A stretch of DNA of 64,000 nucleotides from Gnetum montanum (Eukaryota; Streptophyta; Gnetopsida; Gnetales; Gnetaceae): the NCBI GenBank assembly GCA_015680685.1, contig MNCI01003375.1:67207-131206 (forward strand). Reading direction: 5' to 3'. Below are positions 10,791 through 24,842 of this stretch, piece after piece. Within the stretch, counting starts at the first letter, position 1. The number at the start of each line of letters is the position of its first letter. The notes under the pieces are model-generated. The model ran no database searches. It was not told the DNA's origin and saw nothing but the letters and a program-made list of their open reading frames with translations. The translations under genes were made by a program, and so were the position numbers.

Positions 10791-13125
10791 ATGTCTCCTT
10801 CTTCGTATGAAAGTGCCTCACCGCCTTGGTCTGAAACAGGAAATAGTCAGCGGTGTAATACACATGACGTTGATCTACTAGTCCCTCAACAAGTTCAAGT
10901 GGTATATATTCATCCCGATGAGTATATACCAAACTTCACCTTTATCCTCCATCAATACAAACAACTGCGTTGGCGAGACTTAGAAGATAACATAGTGTTA
11001 CCTCTTCATCATTCAATCTCAAGCATACTTCTTCGTGCCCTCACACGAATTGGCATGCCACACTTACATGCAGAATACGTTGTGCAAGACCATGACTTGA
11101 GAGAATACCATCCTAAGAAGGCATAACGTCAAAGGGATTTGCAACAAGAGAGACATCATAAGTCTTTGAAGGGTAAGTGGTCGCAAGATGTCCCACATGT
11201 CTTAAGCAAAAATGTGGATGGTAAACCTACCTAAAGCAGTCGCCCACACAATGATGTTCCTCCCCTTGACTTTGGCCAAGGAGTTGTGTATCAAGACCTT
11301 CATTCCACTATTCATAACCCAGGTTCTGATACCCATGGGAACAAAGGATCCGAAAAAGGAACACAAACTCATGATAAAGGTGGACATTCTAATCATAATC
11401 ACGATCGGGGCCGAGACCACAGAAGAGAAGGTAGCAGATACTATCATGATGATGGTTCTCCTTCTTCTTTACCTTCATCATCTACTTCATCCTCTCCTTT
11501 AGTATCCGGACACAGTCATAAGGAAAAAGACCATGGGGATAAAGGTAGGAAAAGTGGAAGTCATAGACGAAATAGTCAGGAAAGGGAATAAGGCACTCTA
11601 GAGAGTCATGACATAGATGAAGGGAGAGTAGGAAACAATGTAGGCATCATAGACACCATGGATGAGATGATCACAACAAACCCCTCCTTGCTACTCAAAG
11701 TATGTTGGACATAACTAAGGCTGTTAGAATTCCAACAAGGCGTGAGAAAGATAGTAGGATTAAGATATTAGATATGAACAACATCCCACGATTTGAAGGG
11801 GGATACAACACTAATCCTTAGAATCATTTACAAGCATTCCATGATGCGTGTGCCTTACAGAACATAGAGAATGAATGGAAAAAACTTAAGTTGTTCTCAC
11901 AGACATTAGTTAAAGAAGCGAAAAGCTGATACCAGTCTTTAGAACCGAAATCCATTCGTAGGTGGAGTACTATGTTAGAACTATTTAATGAAAAGTATCA
12001 AACGTACTCCCAAGTGTCTAACTTGCAAAAGAAAATCCAAGCCTAGAAACAAGAAGGACATGAACCCTTGGAAGCTACCATGGGCCGATACTATGCACTA
12101 TTACATCATTGTCCTGGCCATGGTTATTCGTAAAGGCATCAACTGCGCCATCTCATGGATGGGCTTAGGCATGAAATGAGAAGAACCCTTAGGACTTATG
12201 CCTAAGGGAGACTATCCAAGCTTAGGTCCCATCAAATTCAAAGACTATTGGAGAAAGTTGCCAAGGAAGAAGGTGAGCTATGAAAGAGAGAAAGTGTGGA
12301 AGAGTATAACTAAGATCCTTCCCTCCCGAAGAGGGGAGTAAGATTTTGTGAGGATGAAGAAGAGTCACCACTCAAAGAGATGGTGAATAGGAAAACTTTG
12401 CCTATCCAAAAGATGACATTAGAAGTTTCAAAAAAGGTAGACCAAATGTGGACTTCCCTAGACAATAGATTTTAATCTATTCTTAAAATAGTAAAGGAGT
12501 CTAGAGAGAAAGGTAGTGATCATGAAAAAAGAAAAAAGAGAGAAGCTGCACGTAGCAAGGGTAAGGGCAAATTTTCCATCATTGAAGAGGTTGTGGATTT
12601 GGAAATAGACAATGATAGCAGATGTGAGATATGTCAATATGACCATCCTAAGAGATGTTGCCCTGTAATCTCACATCTGCAGGAGTCTAGGGTGTATGCA
12701 CTCCATGCACGATTAAACAAAAGGAAAACACATTAAAGGTTACCTTATCCTCAAGCTAACCCAAGGTAGTTTCACCAACCCTTAACATATTATCCTAGTG
12801 GAACTCTACCACAACTGATTGAGCAATATCAAAAGTGGCATCACCCACAATCATGTGGAATGCCACCAGCAAGGCAATAGCATCCTTACCAGCAACCTAA
12901 CCCGTATGGATATTACATGCAGCAACCAATCTCCCCACGTGACTCTATTGGTCACGTCACTCCTCAACCTCACTACCAAGCCCGCGAGTATTATGGGACT
13001 CCCTCTTCTAGAGGTGATATTCCACAAGCATATCATCCTTCTCATCCAGTCGCATCTTTTCCACCAATAGCTCCACTACCACCTACTCCCACAATGCAAG
13101 GTGAAATCCCTACCTAGCTACAACA
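10791..13125 (+). pseudogene. E2 gag (degenerate)
   Basis: The N-terminal block VVYIHPDEYIPNFTFILHQY matches the E3 gag (VVYKHPNEYVSDFTFILH). A histidine- and RS-rich disordered segment follows (about 11,290-11,590), then the capsid core NNIPRFEGGYN, HLQAFHDACALQNIENEWKK and SIRRWSTMLELFNEKYQTYS (11,774-12,000). A PQ/Y-rich segment ends the protein. I see no intact CCHC knuckle. The frame changes once between about 12,720 and 12,917 and there are multiple stops. Confidence 0.85.
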
Positions 13126-13135
13126 ATGTAACGCC

Positions 13136-13800
13136 ATGAGGGCTATTAACTCTCAACCTACTATTGGTTCCAAAAACCACATGAAGAAAAGACCTTTCTT
13201 TAGAACCAACAATCCAACCAAGCCCTTACAATCACAAGCGGCTAATTCCTTAGATGCCTCAATATCAATCAAAATTTTGAAACCCCCTTCAACCCAATCA
13301 CCACACTCAACACATACAGTCATGCTAACACATGTCGTCACTGATTTGATCAAACCTAGCCATCTTCCCAGGAAATTCTCTGATCCTGGGAGTCCTCTAA
13401 TATACTTACAAATCGCTAGAAATGTGCTATGCAAGGCTCTTTTGGATTCAGGTTCCAATGTCAACTTGATTTCTCAAGAAATGTACAAGGCCTAGAACCT
13501 ACCTCCATTGAAAAAGAGCAACATTTGTCTAGATTTGGCTGACTAGTCCATCATTGTCCCAATGGGACTGGTGGAACACATTTTACCACTGTTTGTGGGT
13601 GGTCATACCCAGCTGATTTCCTAGTGATTCAAGTGAACAATGGTAAGGGGGACTTTCCAATCATAATGGGAAGAGCATGGCTAAGCACCATCAACTCATG
13701 CCTAGGAATCCATGATCTTTCCCTAGAAATATCAAAGAAAAATACATTCAAAAAAGATCGAAAAGAAGAAATTTATGTGCATCACATATAGTGACACAGG
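13136..13800 (+). pseudogene. E2 aspartic protease (degenerate)
   Basis: The active-site loop reads ALLDSGSNVNLISQEMY, with the catalytic Asp kept in a D-S-G motif. The flap and second-half landmark is FPIIMGRAWLSTINS. Stops and a local frameshift lie around 13,494-13,620. It is in frame with the downstream RT. Confidence 0.82.
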
Positions 13801-14199
13801 GTGTATTTGCATGCAAAGGTCATGGTTTGTGCAAAGTTTAGCATTGCCTGCATGCAATCAGTATGCACAAGTGATTAACATACAAAGATGCTTGTATGTA
13901 GTAGCCACATGACATGAAGACACCCAATGGCTGACAGCCGATCAAGAAAGTAGTTCAATCATAAGCATGGAACCAACTGAGGGTTTGACTTGTGCTTACA
14001 TCGATACAATAGATGCATTAGAGCAAGTCCACCGCCAACTTCCAAGTCTTAACCTTGAAAATATCAACTGGGGGAAGATGGAAATCCCTAGGAAATTTAA
14101 GCAGGAGCCCCTCTAGTTGAAACCATTGCCCACCGATATGGAATACACGTTCCTTAAAAATGGAAAATCGATAATTATCAACACTAAGCTTGCTCCTCA

Positions 14200-15530
14200 A
14201 TAGAAAGAAGAATTTCTAAAACTAATAAATAAATGATCATAAGCCTTCGCTTGGTCATATCCCGAATTAACTGGAATAGATCCTAGGATATGCCAATATA
14301 GAATTTACACTAACCCCCTCATGAAGCCTCGAAGACAACCGTAGAGACAATTGAACCCTAATCTAAAGTAAGTAGTTAAGGAAGAAATCAAATAGCTTGT
14401 CAAGGCTAGGTGCATATACCCCATTGCTAATAGCGAATGGGTTAGCCCCTTAGTTATTGTGCCTAAAAAGGGAGGCAAATGAAGAGTGTGCATAGATTTT
14501 AGGCTACTAAATACAGCAACATTCAAAGATTACTTTCCATTTCCATTTTTTGACCAAGTCTTAGACACCATCACAAGGCATCCTTATTACAGTTTTCTAG
14601 ATGGATATAGCATATATAACCAAATACAAGTAGCCCTAGAAAATCAAGCCAACGCTATGATCACCAGTCCTTAGGGAACGTTCGCATACAAACAGATGTT
14701 GTTTGGGTTGTGCAATGCCCTTGCAACATTTCAATGACTAGTTCTAAGCATATTCCAATAGCATATAGGGAATGGCGTGGAGGTCTTTATAGACAACTTC
14801 TCCACTTATGGAGCAAACTTTGATCAAGCCTTAGACTAATTGGAGCAAGTGTTAAAAAGATGTGTAGAAACCAATTTGAGGCTCAACTAGTAGAAAATTC
14901 ATTTGATGGTTCAATAAGGTGTAGTACTACGGCACAAAATCTCACACACAAGGATAGAGGTAGACCCTGAGAAAATCAAAATTATCCAAGGAATTACATG
15001 TTAACCGAAAACTGTCAAAGATATTCGATCATTCCTTGGACATACTGGCTACTATAGGAGATTTAGTGAGAAATTTTCAAAGGTTGTCAAACCATTGGTG
15101 GAATTAACAAAAAAGGATGTACCTTTTGAGTGGACCAAGGAATGCAAATTAGCTTTCCAAAATTTGAAACAAAAGCTAGTAGAAACACCCATTCTACAAG
15201 CTCCTGATTGGTCTAAACCATTCCATATCATGACTGATGCATCCAACTATGCTTTAGGGGCTGTACTTACATAGTTAGATGACCAGAAGCATCCTTATTA
15301 CATCCACTATGCAAGTAGAAGTATCGCTAGTGCACAACTTAACTGCACTACCATAGAGGAAGAATTAATGGCTGTAGTGTTTGCACTAGAAAAGTCTAGA
15401 CACTATGTATCAGGATATAAAGTATATATACATACAGATCATAGTGCAATCTGGTTCCTCATGAATAAGCCAATGCCAAGCCCTCAAATCATACGATGAC
15501 TTGTAATCTTACAAGAGTTTGATTTAAAGA
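14200..15530 (+). pseudogene. E2 reverse transcriptase-RNase H (catalytic motif altered)
   Basis: Landmarks are SEWVSPLVIVPKKGGK, VCIDFRLLNTATFKD, LFGLCNALATFQ, and GVEVFIDNFSTYG where the family has (M/I)DDF, so the second catalytic Asp is Asn. RNase H shows HIMTDASNYALGAVLT and HTDHSAIWFLMN. Many stops are TAG where E3 has W or Q. For example, E2 has two consecutive TAG codons near 14,889 where E3 encodes WQ. Confidence 0.88.
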
Positions 15531-16923
15531 TGATCGATCCCAAGGGCACCGAGAATGTAGTTGCTGATCATTTATCTCAGTTGCGATGGGACAACAAAGA
15601 GGATGAGTATCCAATTTCTGATCATTTCCCTAATGAATTCCTCTTTGCTGGTGTAGTGAATAATCAATCAACCATGGAGAGAAACTGGTACAATAGCATT
15701 CTTACCTATCTCCTCACCCAACAAACACCACAAGAGTTAAACCTTAAGAAGAAACAACAGTTTCTTTACCGAGCCAAGTACTTTATGGAGATCAATGGGC
15801 AACTATACAAAGTGTGTCCTGATGGCTTAGTTCGATGGTGTATTCCTGATATAGATCAACTATGAGTTCTTTAAGATGCTCATGAGGGTCCTTGTGGGGG
15901 TGATTACGTTGGGAGACAAATGACCATCAAGATCCTACTTGTAGGATATTGTTGGCCTACATTATTTCAAGACGCCCATCATTTTGTCCAAACTTGTGAG
16001 TTCTGTCAACGTGATGGGAAAATGACTGCTAGAATGGAGGATCAGCAACAATGGATCCAACCGTTAGAACCCTTCAACATTTCAGGAATTAATTTTATGG
16101 GGCCAATTACACCAATGTCCAATGGAAAAGCTTATATTATTGTTGCTATTGATTACCTAACAAAATGGGCCAAAGTAGCTGCTACTAATAATTGTACATC
16201 ATCTATAGCTACACGATTTGTTCAACAACAAATCATAAACAAGTTTGGTGTGTGGCATGCACTTATTTTAGACAATGGTACACACTTCATAGGTGCAACT
16301 TTTCAAAAATTAATACAATGCTTAGGAGTTGAGCATAAATTGACTACACCATACCACCCCTAAGCGAATGCTCAAGCAAAAGTCACCAACAAGGAGATTA
16401 CAAAGATATTGACAAGAACCATTAACATGTTTAGGCAAGACTAGAGCACTAAATTGAACGATGCTCTTTGGACATATTTCTCCACATGGAAACTCCCTAT
16501 AGGCTACTCTCCCTATGCGTTAGTGTATGGTAAATTACCAATGCTTCACATTCAAACTCAGCTCCATACACTATCCATGGCATGTAACCTCAACCTCAAC
16601 CTTGATCTAGCACAGAAACAATGGTTAGTAACCCTTAACTTGCCAGATGAACATCGATTAGCTACCCTATCATCTAACAAATTGCACAAGGCCTTCAATA
16701 AACAATGTCATGACCTAAGAATTATGAAAGTTAAATATTAGCCAGGAGATAAGGTTCTCTACTGGAATCCCACACATGTGCCACAACATACTAAATTTCA
16801 AACACTGTGGGAAGGACCTTATATTATTTATGCAACTTTTCCTTTAAGGGCCATGACAATATACAAACCTGAGAGTGTAGATAAGAAACTTTTGGTCAAT
16901 GTGCAACAAACCAAACCTTTCTA
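15530..16923 (+). pseudogene. E2 integrase (DDE residues lost)
   Basis: The zinc finger retains HHFVQTCEFCQ. The core reads ISGINFMGPI (first Asp to Asn), ILDNGTHF (second Asp kept) and ANAQAKVTN (catalytic Glu to Lys). The C-terminal part has GYSPYALVYGKLP, CHDLRIMKVKY and LWEGPYII. Relatively few stops remain, but two of three catalytic residues are gone. Confidence 0.88.
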
Positions 16924-18923
16924 GGAGCTTAGGATAGCCAGTACACATGCTACCTCTCTTAATGGACAACGCTATTCACTATTTCAGATCTCCTCCTTCC
17001 AACTTAGTCGTGGGGAAGATTTCAACCTATGCTAACTATCCTAGGCCCTCAATTCTTTTTGAATTTTTGTTTTACACATTTTTGATTTTACACATTCTTT
17101 CAACTTTTCTTATTTTGGTTTTACACCATCATTCGTGTTTTTACTGTTTCTTTGTTTACTTTATTTACTTTTATTCGTCATCTAATAAGTGCTCATGATG
17201 GTGGATTGAATTATATCATATTGAGTGCAAATGTTGGGTTTTTACCTTTGAATTATGATGCTGATATTAAGGTATGGTTCTTTTGGTAAAACAGGCAATG
17301 AGTCCATATCATCCACTCATCCATATAACTCTATGATCTCCTTTGGCTTGGAACTGTATAGTCCCTTTTTCTAAGTAAATTTATTAATGAATTGGTGGTT
17401 GGGTACTTTTCAAACCAAGGAAAGACTCAAGGGATGAAAAGGATGTGACTTCAAGGAGATTCGATGTATTTGTGTTGGCCATTCTCTTGGGTTCTTAGAT
17501 GCTTCTTTCTTGGGTTTTCCGCCATTCTAACATTGTTCAAAAATCAGGAAGCCGAGTGAATAAAAATAAGTCTTTGCATGGTGTTATTCTCAAGCAAAAA
17601 AAAAGAGAAAAGTAGGAATTCAAAGCACACCCCTTAGACATAATAAAGCAATATGGGCTACAAGCACTGGTTATGAAATTGGAAAGACATGTTACCCATG
17701 CTTGAAGGTTTCCTCTAACTAAGGCCCTTTCTCACTTCCTACTTCTCCATCTCGCTCTCCTTGGGATGGTGATCACTCTTTGTGAAGGCATTCTTGTTGC
17801 TTCAAGAGGATCGATTGGCCATGTGTATTGATGCGAGGTCACCGAATGTGGTTTGTTTGATTCTAGATTTGGGATGAGTTCTACTTAGTTACATTAACCA
17901 TGAAATACACAAGGGGCTTTACACAACCTTGTCTCTTGGGATTCCATTAAATTCTCTCCTCTCCATCTTTCTTCCCATTTTCCACCTCATGGATGGTTTT
18001 ATCATTAGTCCATTTTGGGTTGATGCATTATTTTTCTTTGGTAAATTTTTGTGGGTAAGTTTTTAACTCTTACTTCCAAATGACATTCCTAGAGCCTACG
18101 GACTCTTTGGTTTGTGGGTTTGTTAGGTCATAAAAGGCATGATCCTGCTTTGGGGAGGATCCACTAACATTACTTTTTGGTGCAATTATTAAGTTCTTTT
18201 CCTTAAAAATTTTCTGCAATCAATCATCTCTTGTTTCATCCCCATCCATGACATCCATTTTATTGGCATTACCATTGTTATTTTTTCCCATCTTTCTTGT
18301 TCCTCATATTTTTCCATCTTATAGCTATCGGAGGTTTTCTCTTAGTCGTGGGGGCCCTGGCACAAATTTTTCAATTTTCTTCATTTTACTATTTGCCTAA
18401 TCCCTATACCTTGGTAGTCACCTGTGATAAATCTTCAAACCAATTTTTACCATAACCACAACTCAACCAATGTGCTTCATATCGAGGCAAAGTATCAACT
18501 GCATTGTAATTTATCATCCTTGCTCATTTTTGATTATGTTGTGTCTGCATATTGTGATCATACAAACAATGGACAGGGCTTGGAGGAAGCACTCAGGATG
18601 GACCAGAACTAGAGAATTTATGAAGGAAGTAAGTGTGGTGGCATGGCTATGGATAAACAACGGAAGACGCAATCTTAGCATTGGCAGAAACACGCTTCAT
18701 TTTCTTTCTCTCTCTTTCTCTAAAAGTTTCCAAATAAAGGCTTAGATGTCATTTTATGTATGAGCGTTCACCAGAATGTTGTAATATGCTTATTGATCCG
18801 TCACTGGGCACGTTGAGTCTGTCATCCCATTCCACCATCAATTATCAATTAGTCAATAATCCCATACCTTCCCAATATTTTGTAAGGAACTCGAGGACGA
18901 GTTTTCATTCAGTTGTGCAGGTA
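16924..18923 (+). other. E2 3' non-coding region with internal polypurine-like motifs
   Basis: It has no supported ORF. It aligns by eye with the E3 region 43,027-44,930 (for example GCAATGAGTCCA(T/C)(A/G)TCATCCA). AGTCGTGGGGA at 17,006 and AGTCGTGGGGGCC at 18,344 are copies of the family polypurine tract. The terminal tract just before the 3' LTR is decayed (CAGTTGTGCAGGTA). E3 carries its extra ORF between the second motif and the 3' LTR, whereas E2 has only about 570 bp there. Confidence 0.7.
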
Positions 18924-19842
18924 TGATGAGAACAGTTACTCTAACAGTTTATTCTAATCATTATAGCAGTTACTCTAGTAGTTTATTCTAATTATTTGAG
19001 TAGTTTATTCTAATTATTAGAGCAGTTACTCTAGCGATTTATTCTAAATATTAGAGTAGTTGCTCCCAAGCCTATAAATATAGTGCCTACGTGCACAATT
19101 GGAAAAAAAGTCTTTTGGCAGTCAAGTAGCGAAACTCTTGTAGTCTGTTTAAAAGTTATACTATTTTCCAAGTGCCCATAGCAAGAGGTCCAAGTGTGGA
19201 TGAATCTTTATTCGAGCATTGTGTACCTAAGCACACCTTGTGTACAGCAATAAAGACAAGCTCTTCAATTCATCCTTGCAACACTTGAGATTGGGGGGGG
19301 TACACATTTATTTTCTTTTATTTTCTTATGCATTTATTTTATTTTATTTTATTTTATGCACTTTACATTCTGTTATTAGCACAGTAATTAATTTTGATCA
19401 ATTAAGCAAATCGTTAAATTACACAAGCACGACCACTTCGAGCATGCATGTAAGGCTTGGTAACCTAGTAACTATTAGTGTTTGGTAATCCCAATAGTGT
19501 TGTACTAGTTCAGGATGTGTATGGCAAGTGGGAATAGATACTGGTGTTAGGATTAGTTAGAACTTAGTTAATGAGTAGTTAAGTTACATTAGTCACCTAG
19601 TTATCTCTCTCTTTCCTTATTAACACAGGATAGAAAAACATAAAAGCTATAAAAATCATATGCCTCAAGCTTACTTAACCATACAATCGTGACATATAGG
19701 TAAGATTGGGAAGACAACGATCAACCAACTTGTCCTTGTTCAACAAGGGCACATAAGCACTTAGTCCTTGGAATTCGACCGGATCGTGCGTGAAACGCTC
19801 ATATTCGTATGGTTGAGCGTAGGGGCGCCTTGCTGCTCATCA
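18924..19842 (+). repeat. E2 3' LTR
   Basis: It begins TGATGAGAACAG and ends GCTGCTCATCA, followed by the GTACT target duplication. It carries U3 34-bp repeats, a TATA-like CCTATAAATATAG near 19,070 and the AATAAAGACAAGC region. It pairs with 9,677-10,654. Confidence 0.93.
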
Positions 19843-19847
19843 GTACT

Positions 19848-20734
19848 TTTTAGACTATTATTTTTCTTTGCTTTTGTTTTGTACTTTTCATATTATTACT
19901 TTCTTTTATTTTTACCTTATTTTTAACTTTTGATATTCCTCTTTTTCATTTTTGTTAAGTTATCTTCCTCTTTTCTCTTACATGGTCATCCCTTTGACTA
20001 GTGGTACTTCTATGCATGGGTTTTCTTTGTGTTTTCCATCATATCTTCTATAGGTGTTAGTGGTCGAGATCCCTACTATGGTAGCCAATGATGGATACTA
20101 ACACTCGTTTACCTATTGCCTTTGGTTGTCTCTTAGTTTGCATATATAAAACCCAGGGCAATTCTTGCTTTTGGTATATCCTTTGATCATGTTTCCTTTT
20201 AATAATTTATCTTTGCTAATTAACCTAAGTATGTTACATACCTTAGCTTAATTAGAGGGGAGGATAACCATGTAATAAAGAATATGATAGTTGGGTATGA
20301 CCAAATTGGAAGCTAAACCAAGAAAAAGTTAGGGAATGAGTTAGATGTAAGTAATGCATCTTAGATCCTTAAATCATAGGAGAGGTTTAAACCTTGAGGT
20401 TATAAGACCTTCTTACACCTAATGAAGCAAACCTTGTGAGGTGACGTTATGCTGAAGCAATCTTAGGTAGGGCCTTCCTAACCAAGTTATATGTGGACTC
20501 ATATCCAAGAATAAGAATTTATTATCAAAACATGAATAATCATATATACATACTTAATAAATAATTAGTAAATAAACCTTTACTTAATGGATAAGTTTAA
20601 GTTTTGTATTAGCCTAAAAGAATATATTGAAATAAGAAGTACCATAATTTTTTTTACAATAGCATGCCTATCAATTTTTTTAATAGTTCACCTTTATGAT
20701 TAGGCACTAGCCATAGGCCACTTGGGGGCTATGT
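19848..20734 (+). other. E1 3' internal region, second part, with polypurine tract
   Basis: This is the continuation of E1 after E2. It is AT- and pyrimidine-rich and no gene is seen. It ends in CACTTGGGGGCTATGT (polypurine tract, 20,719-20,734), the plus-strand primer site directly before the 3' LTR. Confidence 0.75.
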
Positions 20735-21529
20735 TGAATCCCAAATTTTGGTTCGGTTTTTAATAAGTATTTTGTTAAAGGCATGCATTTCAGTTAATTT
20801 TATATTATTAATTAGCATTAAATTAATATTTATTTTATTTTAGTTTAGTGAGTAGTATTAGTTCATTATTATTAGTTTGATAGTTTATTTTAATTAATAN
20901 ATATTATTAAGGCACTGTTGGTATCCTTTGGCTCACCGTACTACAACATGAAATTAAAAGAAGGAACTCATCCATTATCCATACCATTGCAATAGTTTTT
21001 TTTTGTCTTCAAACCACTATCATTTCCTATAAAACAAAACTATGGTAACCATGTTTTCACCTTTGTTTCCTTGCCAAATCATTAGGCAAAAAAAAATCTA
21101 TTTACCATGATTGGAATGCATCTTTGCCTCACAATTTTATTTCAGTTTTATTTTCTCTAACTTTTTTTTGCAAAAATCACACAGTGACGTGAAAATTATG
21201 AGAGGAGTTATGGAGACCAAAAGAACAAACCTTTAATCAACTGTTGCTACTATTGTAGCCAATGTTTCACAGAACATCTAACTTGGAGGCAGAGCAGTTG
21301 TAGAGAATCAACAAACCACAATAACATTCAACGTAGGCATGGCTCTGGTTTCAAACAAGGATGCTTTAGTGAGCCTCCTACAGGCGATGGCGCTAGCGCA
21401 TTGGCAGATAAACCTAACAAAGTTTCTACACAATGCACTATACACCAGTCTAGAAGGATCAAGGTGAAAATAGTATGATTCCTGGGAGGATCAAGGTGAG
21501 AATATCGTTGATCATGAGAAACAAGTGCA

Positions 21530-22270
21530 TGTTTGAATCAGTCTCAGAGGATGACAAACTACCTCATCAATGCCCATCCCTTGTCCAATGTTCTCTACAT
21601 TCAGGTAGGAAATGCAGTTGTGGATCACAAATGCTAGGAGAGACTAAATGACATGAAGGAGAAGAGGCCGACACTATAGGTTAATAAATCGAATCTTGGT
21701 TTAGATGTGATGGTAGAGATGGCTGTAGCCATGGCATCTGCGTCTCTGGTTTTCTGCAACTCAGATCATACATATTCCAAACAGCTATTGTAGCATTCCA
21801 AGGAATTGTTTAGTTTTGCAGATAATTACAAGGGCCTTTACAGTGAAAGCATGACTTCGATTTAGACCTTCTACAATTCCACCGCTTACCAGGACGAACT
21901 TCTATGGGCTTCTACTTGTCTTTATCATGCCACCAATGATATTGAGTACTTGAATTATGTGACTGTTAAGAATGGCAAAGCATATGCCAACTGGTTTGTT
22001 GCTCCAACCTGGTTTATCTAAGATAGCAAGCATGCTGGTGTTTAAGTGCTCTTGTTTAGACTCTATCACTTTCAACAAAGTAGCATAGCCAATGATATTC
22101 TCTCTAATATTGATCAGTATAAAATTACTACAGATGCTATTATGTGTGCTTTTTTGCCGGATTCTCCATTGGCTCAAATCGAAGCTTCTTCCTGGAAAGT
22201 TTCAAGGCTTGTCATTGAGAATGTCCACATGGATGGGCATAGGTGGCAAGGACGTGAGCTTGATGAGTAG
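21530..22270 (+). pseudogene. Captured GH9 endoglucanase fragment in E1 3' LTR
   Basis: This is the second copy of the fragment at 1,398-2,170. Landmarks are NYLINAHPLSNVLY, VGNAVVDHKC, MASASLVF, FYNSTAYQDELLWA, YLNYVTVKNGKAYANW and MCAFLPDSP. It keeps some residues the 5' copy lost (APTW where the 5' copy has a stop, CAFLPDSP where the 5' copy has CAFLLDSP) and has lost others. The two copies have therefore decayed independently from a less damaged captured ancestor. Confidence 0.87.
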
Positions 22271-24211
22271 CGCTCTTTAATTGGCACTATAGATTTTCTC
22301 CAACAACACATTTGTACCAATGGTCTAATCAATGACACCAACATAGATGGTAAATGCATGGAGTGGAGCATCACATACGCCTCTTTCACCACTTTCCATG
22401 AGAATTTGTATTAATTTAAAACATTAAAAAAGCCAAACTTAGTAATGGTACTGATTATAGTGGATCGGAATTGGGTTTTGCAATATCCATATATTATTAA
22501 AATAATTATTTTTAACCTTGTTGCAGTATAAATATGACTTCAACTTTGTATTGTGGGTATCCATTGTGCATACACATTGAAAGAAAATTCTTTTTTTTAG
22601 CAAAAAAAGAGAGGAGGAGTTGATACCAGTAAATTCCACATCAAATTAGAATTAATTGTTTTTGTGATTATTGTTGAAGATCTATTGAGCTTTGTGGCAA
22701 TTCTTGGAGTCCATGACCTAACAATCAAAATTGTCACATTGTGAAACCAACAAGGCATAATTGTAATTTAGGCAAGTATCCCATGTGATCTTCAATTATT
22801 ATTTGTAATTTCAATTTGATTTAATTATTAATTTTCATTCTTGAACTTAATGTTAGAAGTTGGGGTGAAAATTTATGATTATACTTATGAGTGACAGGCA
22901 TATGTGTGGAATTTAACTGGATTTAATTCTAATTATTTATTATCTTAATGATTTCTTTGACTTTTTAACCATTCCTCTATGGATACTGTTGGCGAGCATT
23001 TGGGACACGACCGCCAACGAGTGTCCTCGAACAGGATTTAGGTGCTTGCTGGTCTTCTGGAAATACCAAGGCCTAGATACCTCCAAATAGACTCAATAGT
23101 TAATGTGAGTATGTTTGTGTGCTGTTGCGGTGTGCAGTTGTGAAAAATGAAATGATTGGGTTGTGTGTAAAACTACAAATGACTTATCTTAAAGAGATTC
23201 AGCCAACTTTGCCAAGTACTATGAGTTATTGAGAGTTCCTATTTTGTTCAATTGCCTAGTCTATGCGGTCCTTATAATACCTACTTTTAACAAATAAAAT
23301 TTTGCAAAAACATTTGAGCACAACTCTGCGAATCTACTTCTAATTTTCCCCAGAGAAAGAGATAGTTCCACAAGAAAACTAGAAATAGAGCAAGATTCAA
23401 TGGAATTAGAAAGAAGAGAAAAAGAAAGCAGATTTGTGTAAAGATCTCAAATATTGAAACAAGGTAAAATGATACGGGTAAACACTTTGCAATAAAGCTA
23501 TCCCAAATTCAATAACTACGAATTTTTCAAACTTCCAAGGCTTAAATAAGCAATTTCTTCAAGACAATCCTACTATGCTACCCAAAAATTGCTACATAAA
23601 CTATCACGTACAAGACTCCATTTTGCTAGATAATGGATGTCAAAAATTGCATTCAACAGAACCTTCAAAATACTTGACAATTTTTGATTGAAATACCACA
23701 GAGATTCACTTTAAAGATAAAAGAAGCTATTCTAGTCCTATCAAAATACCAAAGATTTTCTGAACCCTCTTGACTATTGAATTGTTCAATGGCTTGACTA
23801 CATGCAGAGGCTCTCTTACAACAATCTTAATAGTAGTTCTTATACATTGCACAATAATAAAATTTACTACTAAAACTCTCTTAAGGCTTTCAAACACAAG
23901 CTCTTCTATGGCAAAATTTTAATAGAAATTTTCTATCATTTAACAAGAACAATAAGAGCAATCTTAAAATCTTAAAATTACTTGCCAAGCATGATACTAT
24001 CTAAACCACTAGCTAAAAAATTTAAACAAAATAAAAATAATAATAAGCATAACTCACAGGACTATGAAAAAGAGGCTGAAATGTTGTCTTTAGCAAGTCA
24101 TATTACAAGCAATCTTTCACAATATCTTCTTTACAATGCTATTCCCTAGACCCAAAGTGTGTCTCCAAGTGAGAGCTAGTAGTGTGTTATCTCCCCTTCT
24201 AACCCCTGAAG

Positions 24212-24221
24212 CCTTTTTATA
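24212..24221 (-). promoter_or_regulatory. TATA box-like site in S1
   Basis: The minus strand reads CCCTATAAAAAGGCTT, followed downstream by a C/T-rich leader. This is the layout of an LTR promoter in minus orientation. No transcription evidence is available. Confidence 0.45.
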
Positions 24222-24842
24222 GGGTTCAAAAGGTAGTTAGATATTCCAAAATATCTTAGCTAACTTCTTTCCCAAGTAAGGAAGTTATAATTTGTCCAAC
24301 AAGTTAGGAGATATTACTTGCCCAACAAGTTAGGAAGTTGTAACTTATACATAAAGTTAGGAGAAAATCATGCTAGCATTGGCATGTGTAAATATTAGAA
24401 ATATTTATTTTATAAGTGACAACACAGATAATAATAATAATAAAAATCTAAGATCTCCAATACTATGAAATCTTCATACAATTGTCATTTTATTTTTATT
24501 TAGGATTTTAAGTTTTTTTAAAATGTTAAATATCACTAACCACTGAAGCCCTAGTAATTTTCATGAATAGGCAGTAGTAAGAAAGTAATTTGGCATCCAC
24601 CTTAGTGTAGATGTTGGTGTTGGCGGCTGTATGGTTTTTTAAATGAAGAAAGCCGATCCTTGTAAATTTGTATAAGTAAATCATCTGTATTTGCATTTTA
24701 AATCCACTTAAAATTTGTTGTTGGCTTTCTTGGAAAAAGAAATTTGAATACGGTGGTGGTTACTTGGCACCGTTAAGAACGCCTCCAAATGTGAAGTCTG
24801 AATGTGAAGGCACCAGGCCTAGAATTGTCCAATTCCTGCAAT

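Larger units (their letters stand above)
9677..19842 (+). mobile_element. E2: Ty3/gypsy LTR retrotransposon nested in E1
   Basis: The LTRs at 9,677-10,654 and 18,924-19,842 both begin TGATGAG and end CTCATCA. A perfect 5-bp target duplication GTACT flanks the element (9,672-9,676 and 19,843-19,847). A tRNA-Asp-type primer site follows the 5' LTR. Gag, protease, RT, RNase H and integrase occur in order, all with stops, and the integrase catalytic residues are altered. LTR copies differ at roughly one base in ten where I compared them. It belongs to the same family as E3 and E5 but has no extra ORF after integrase. Confidence 0.93.
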
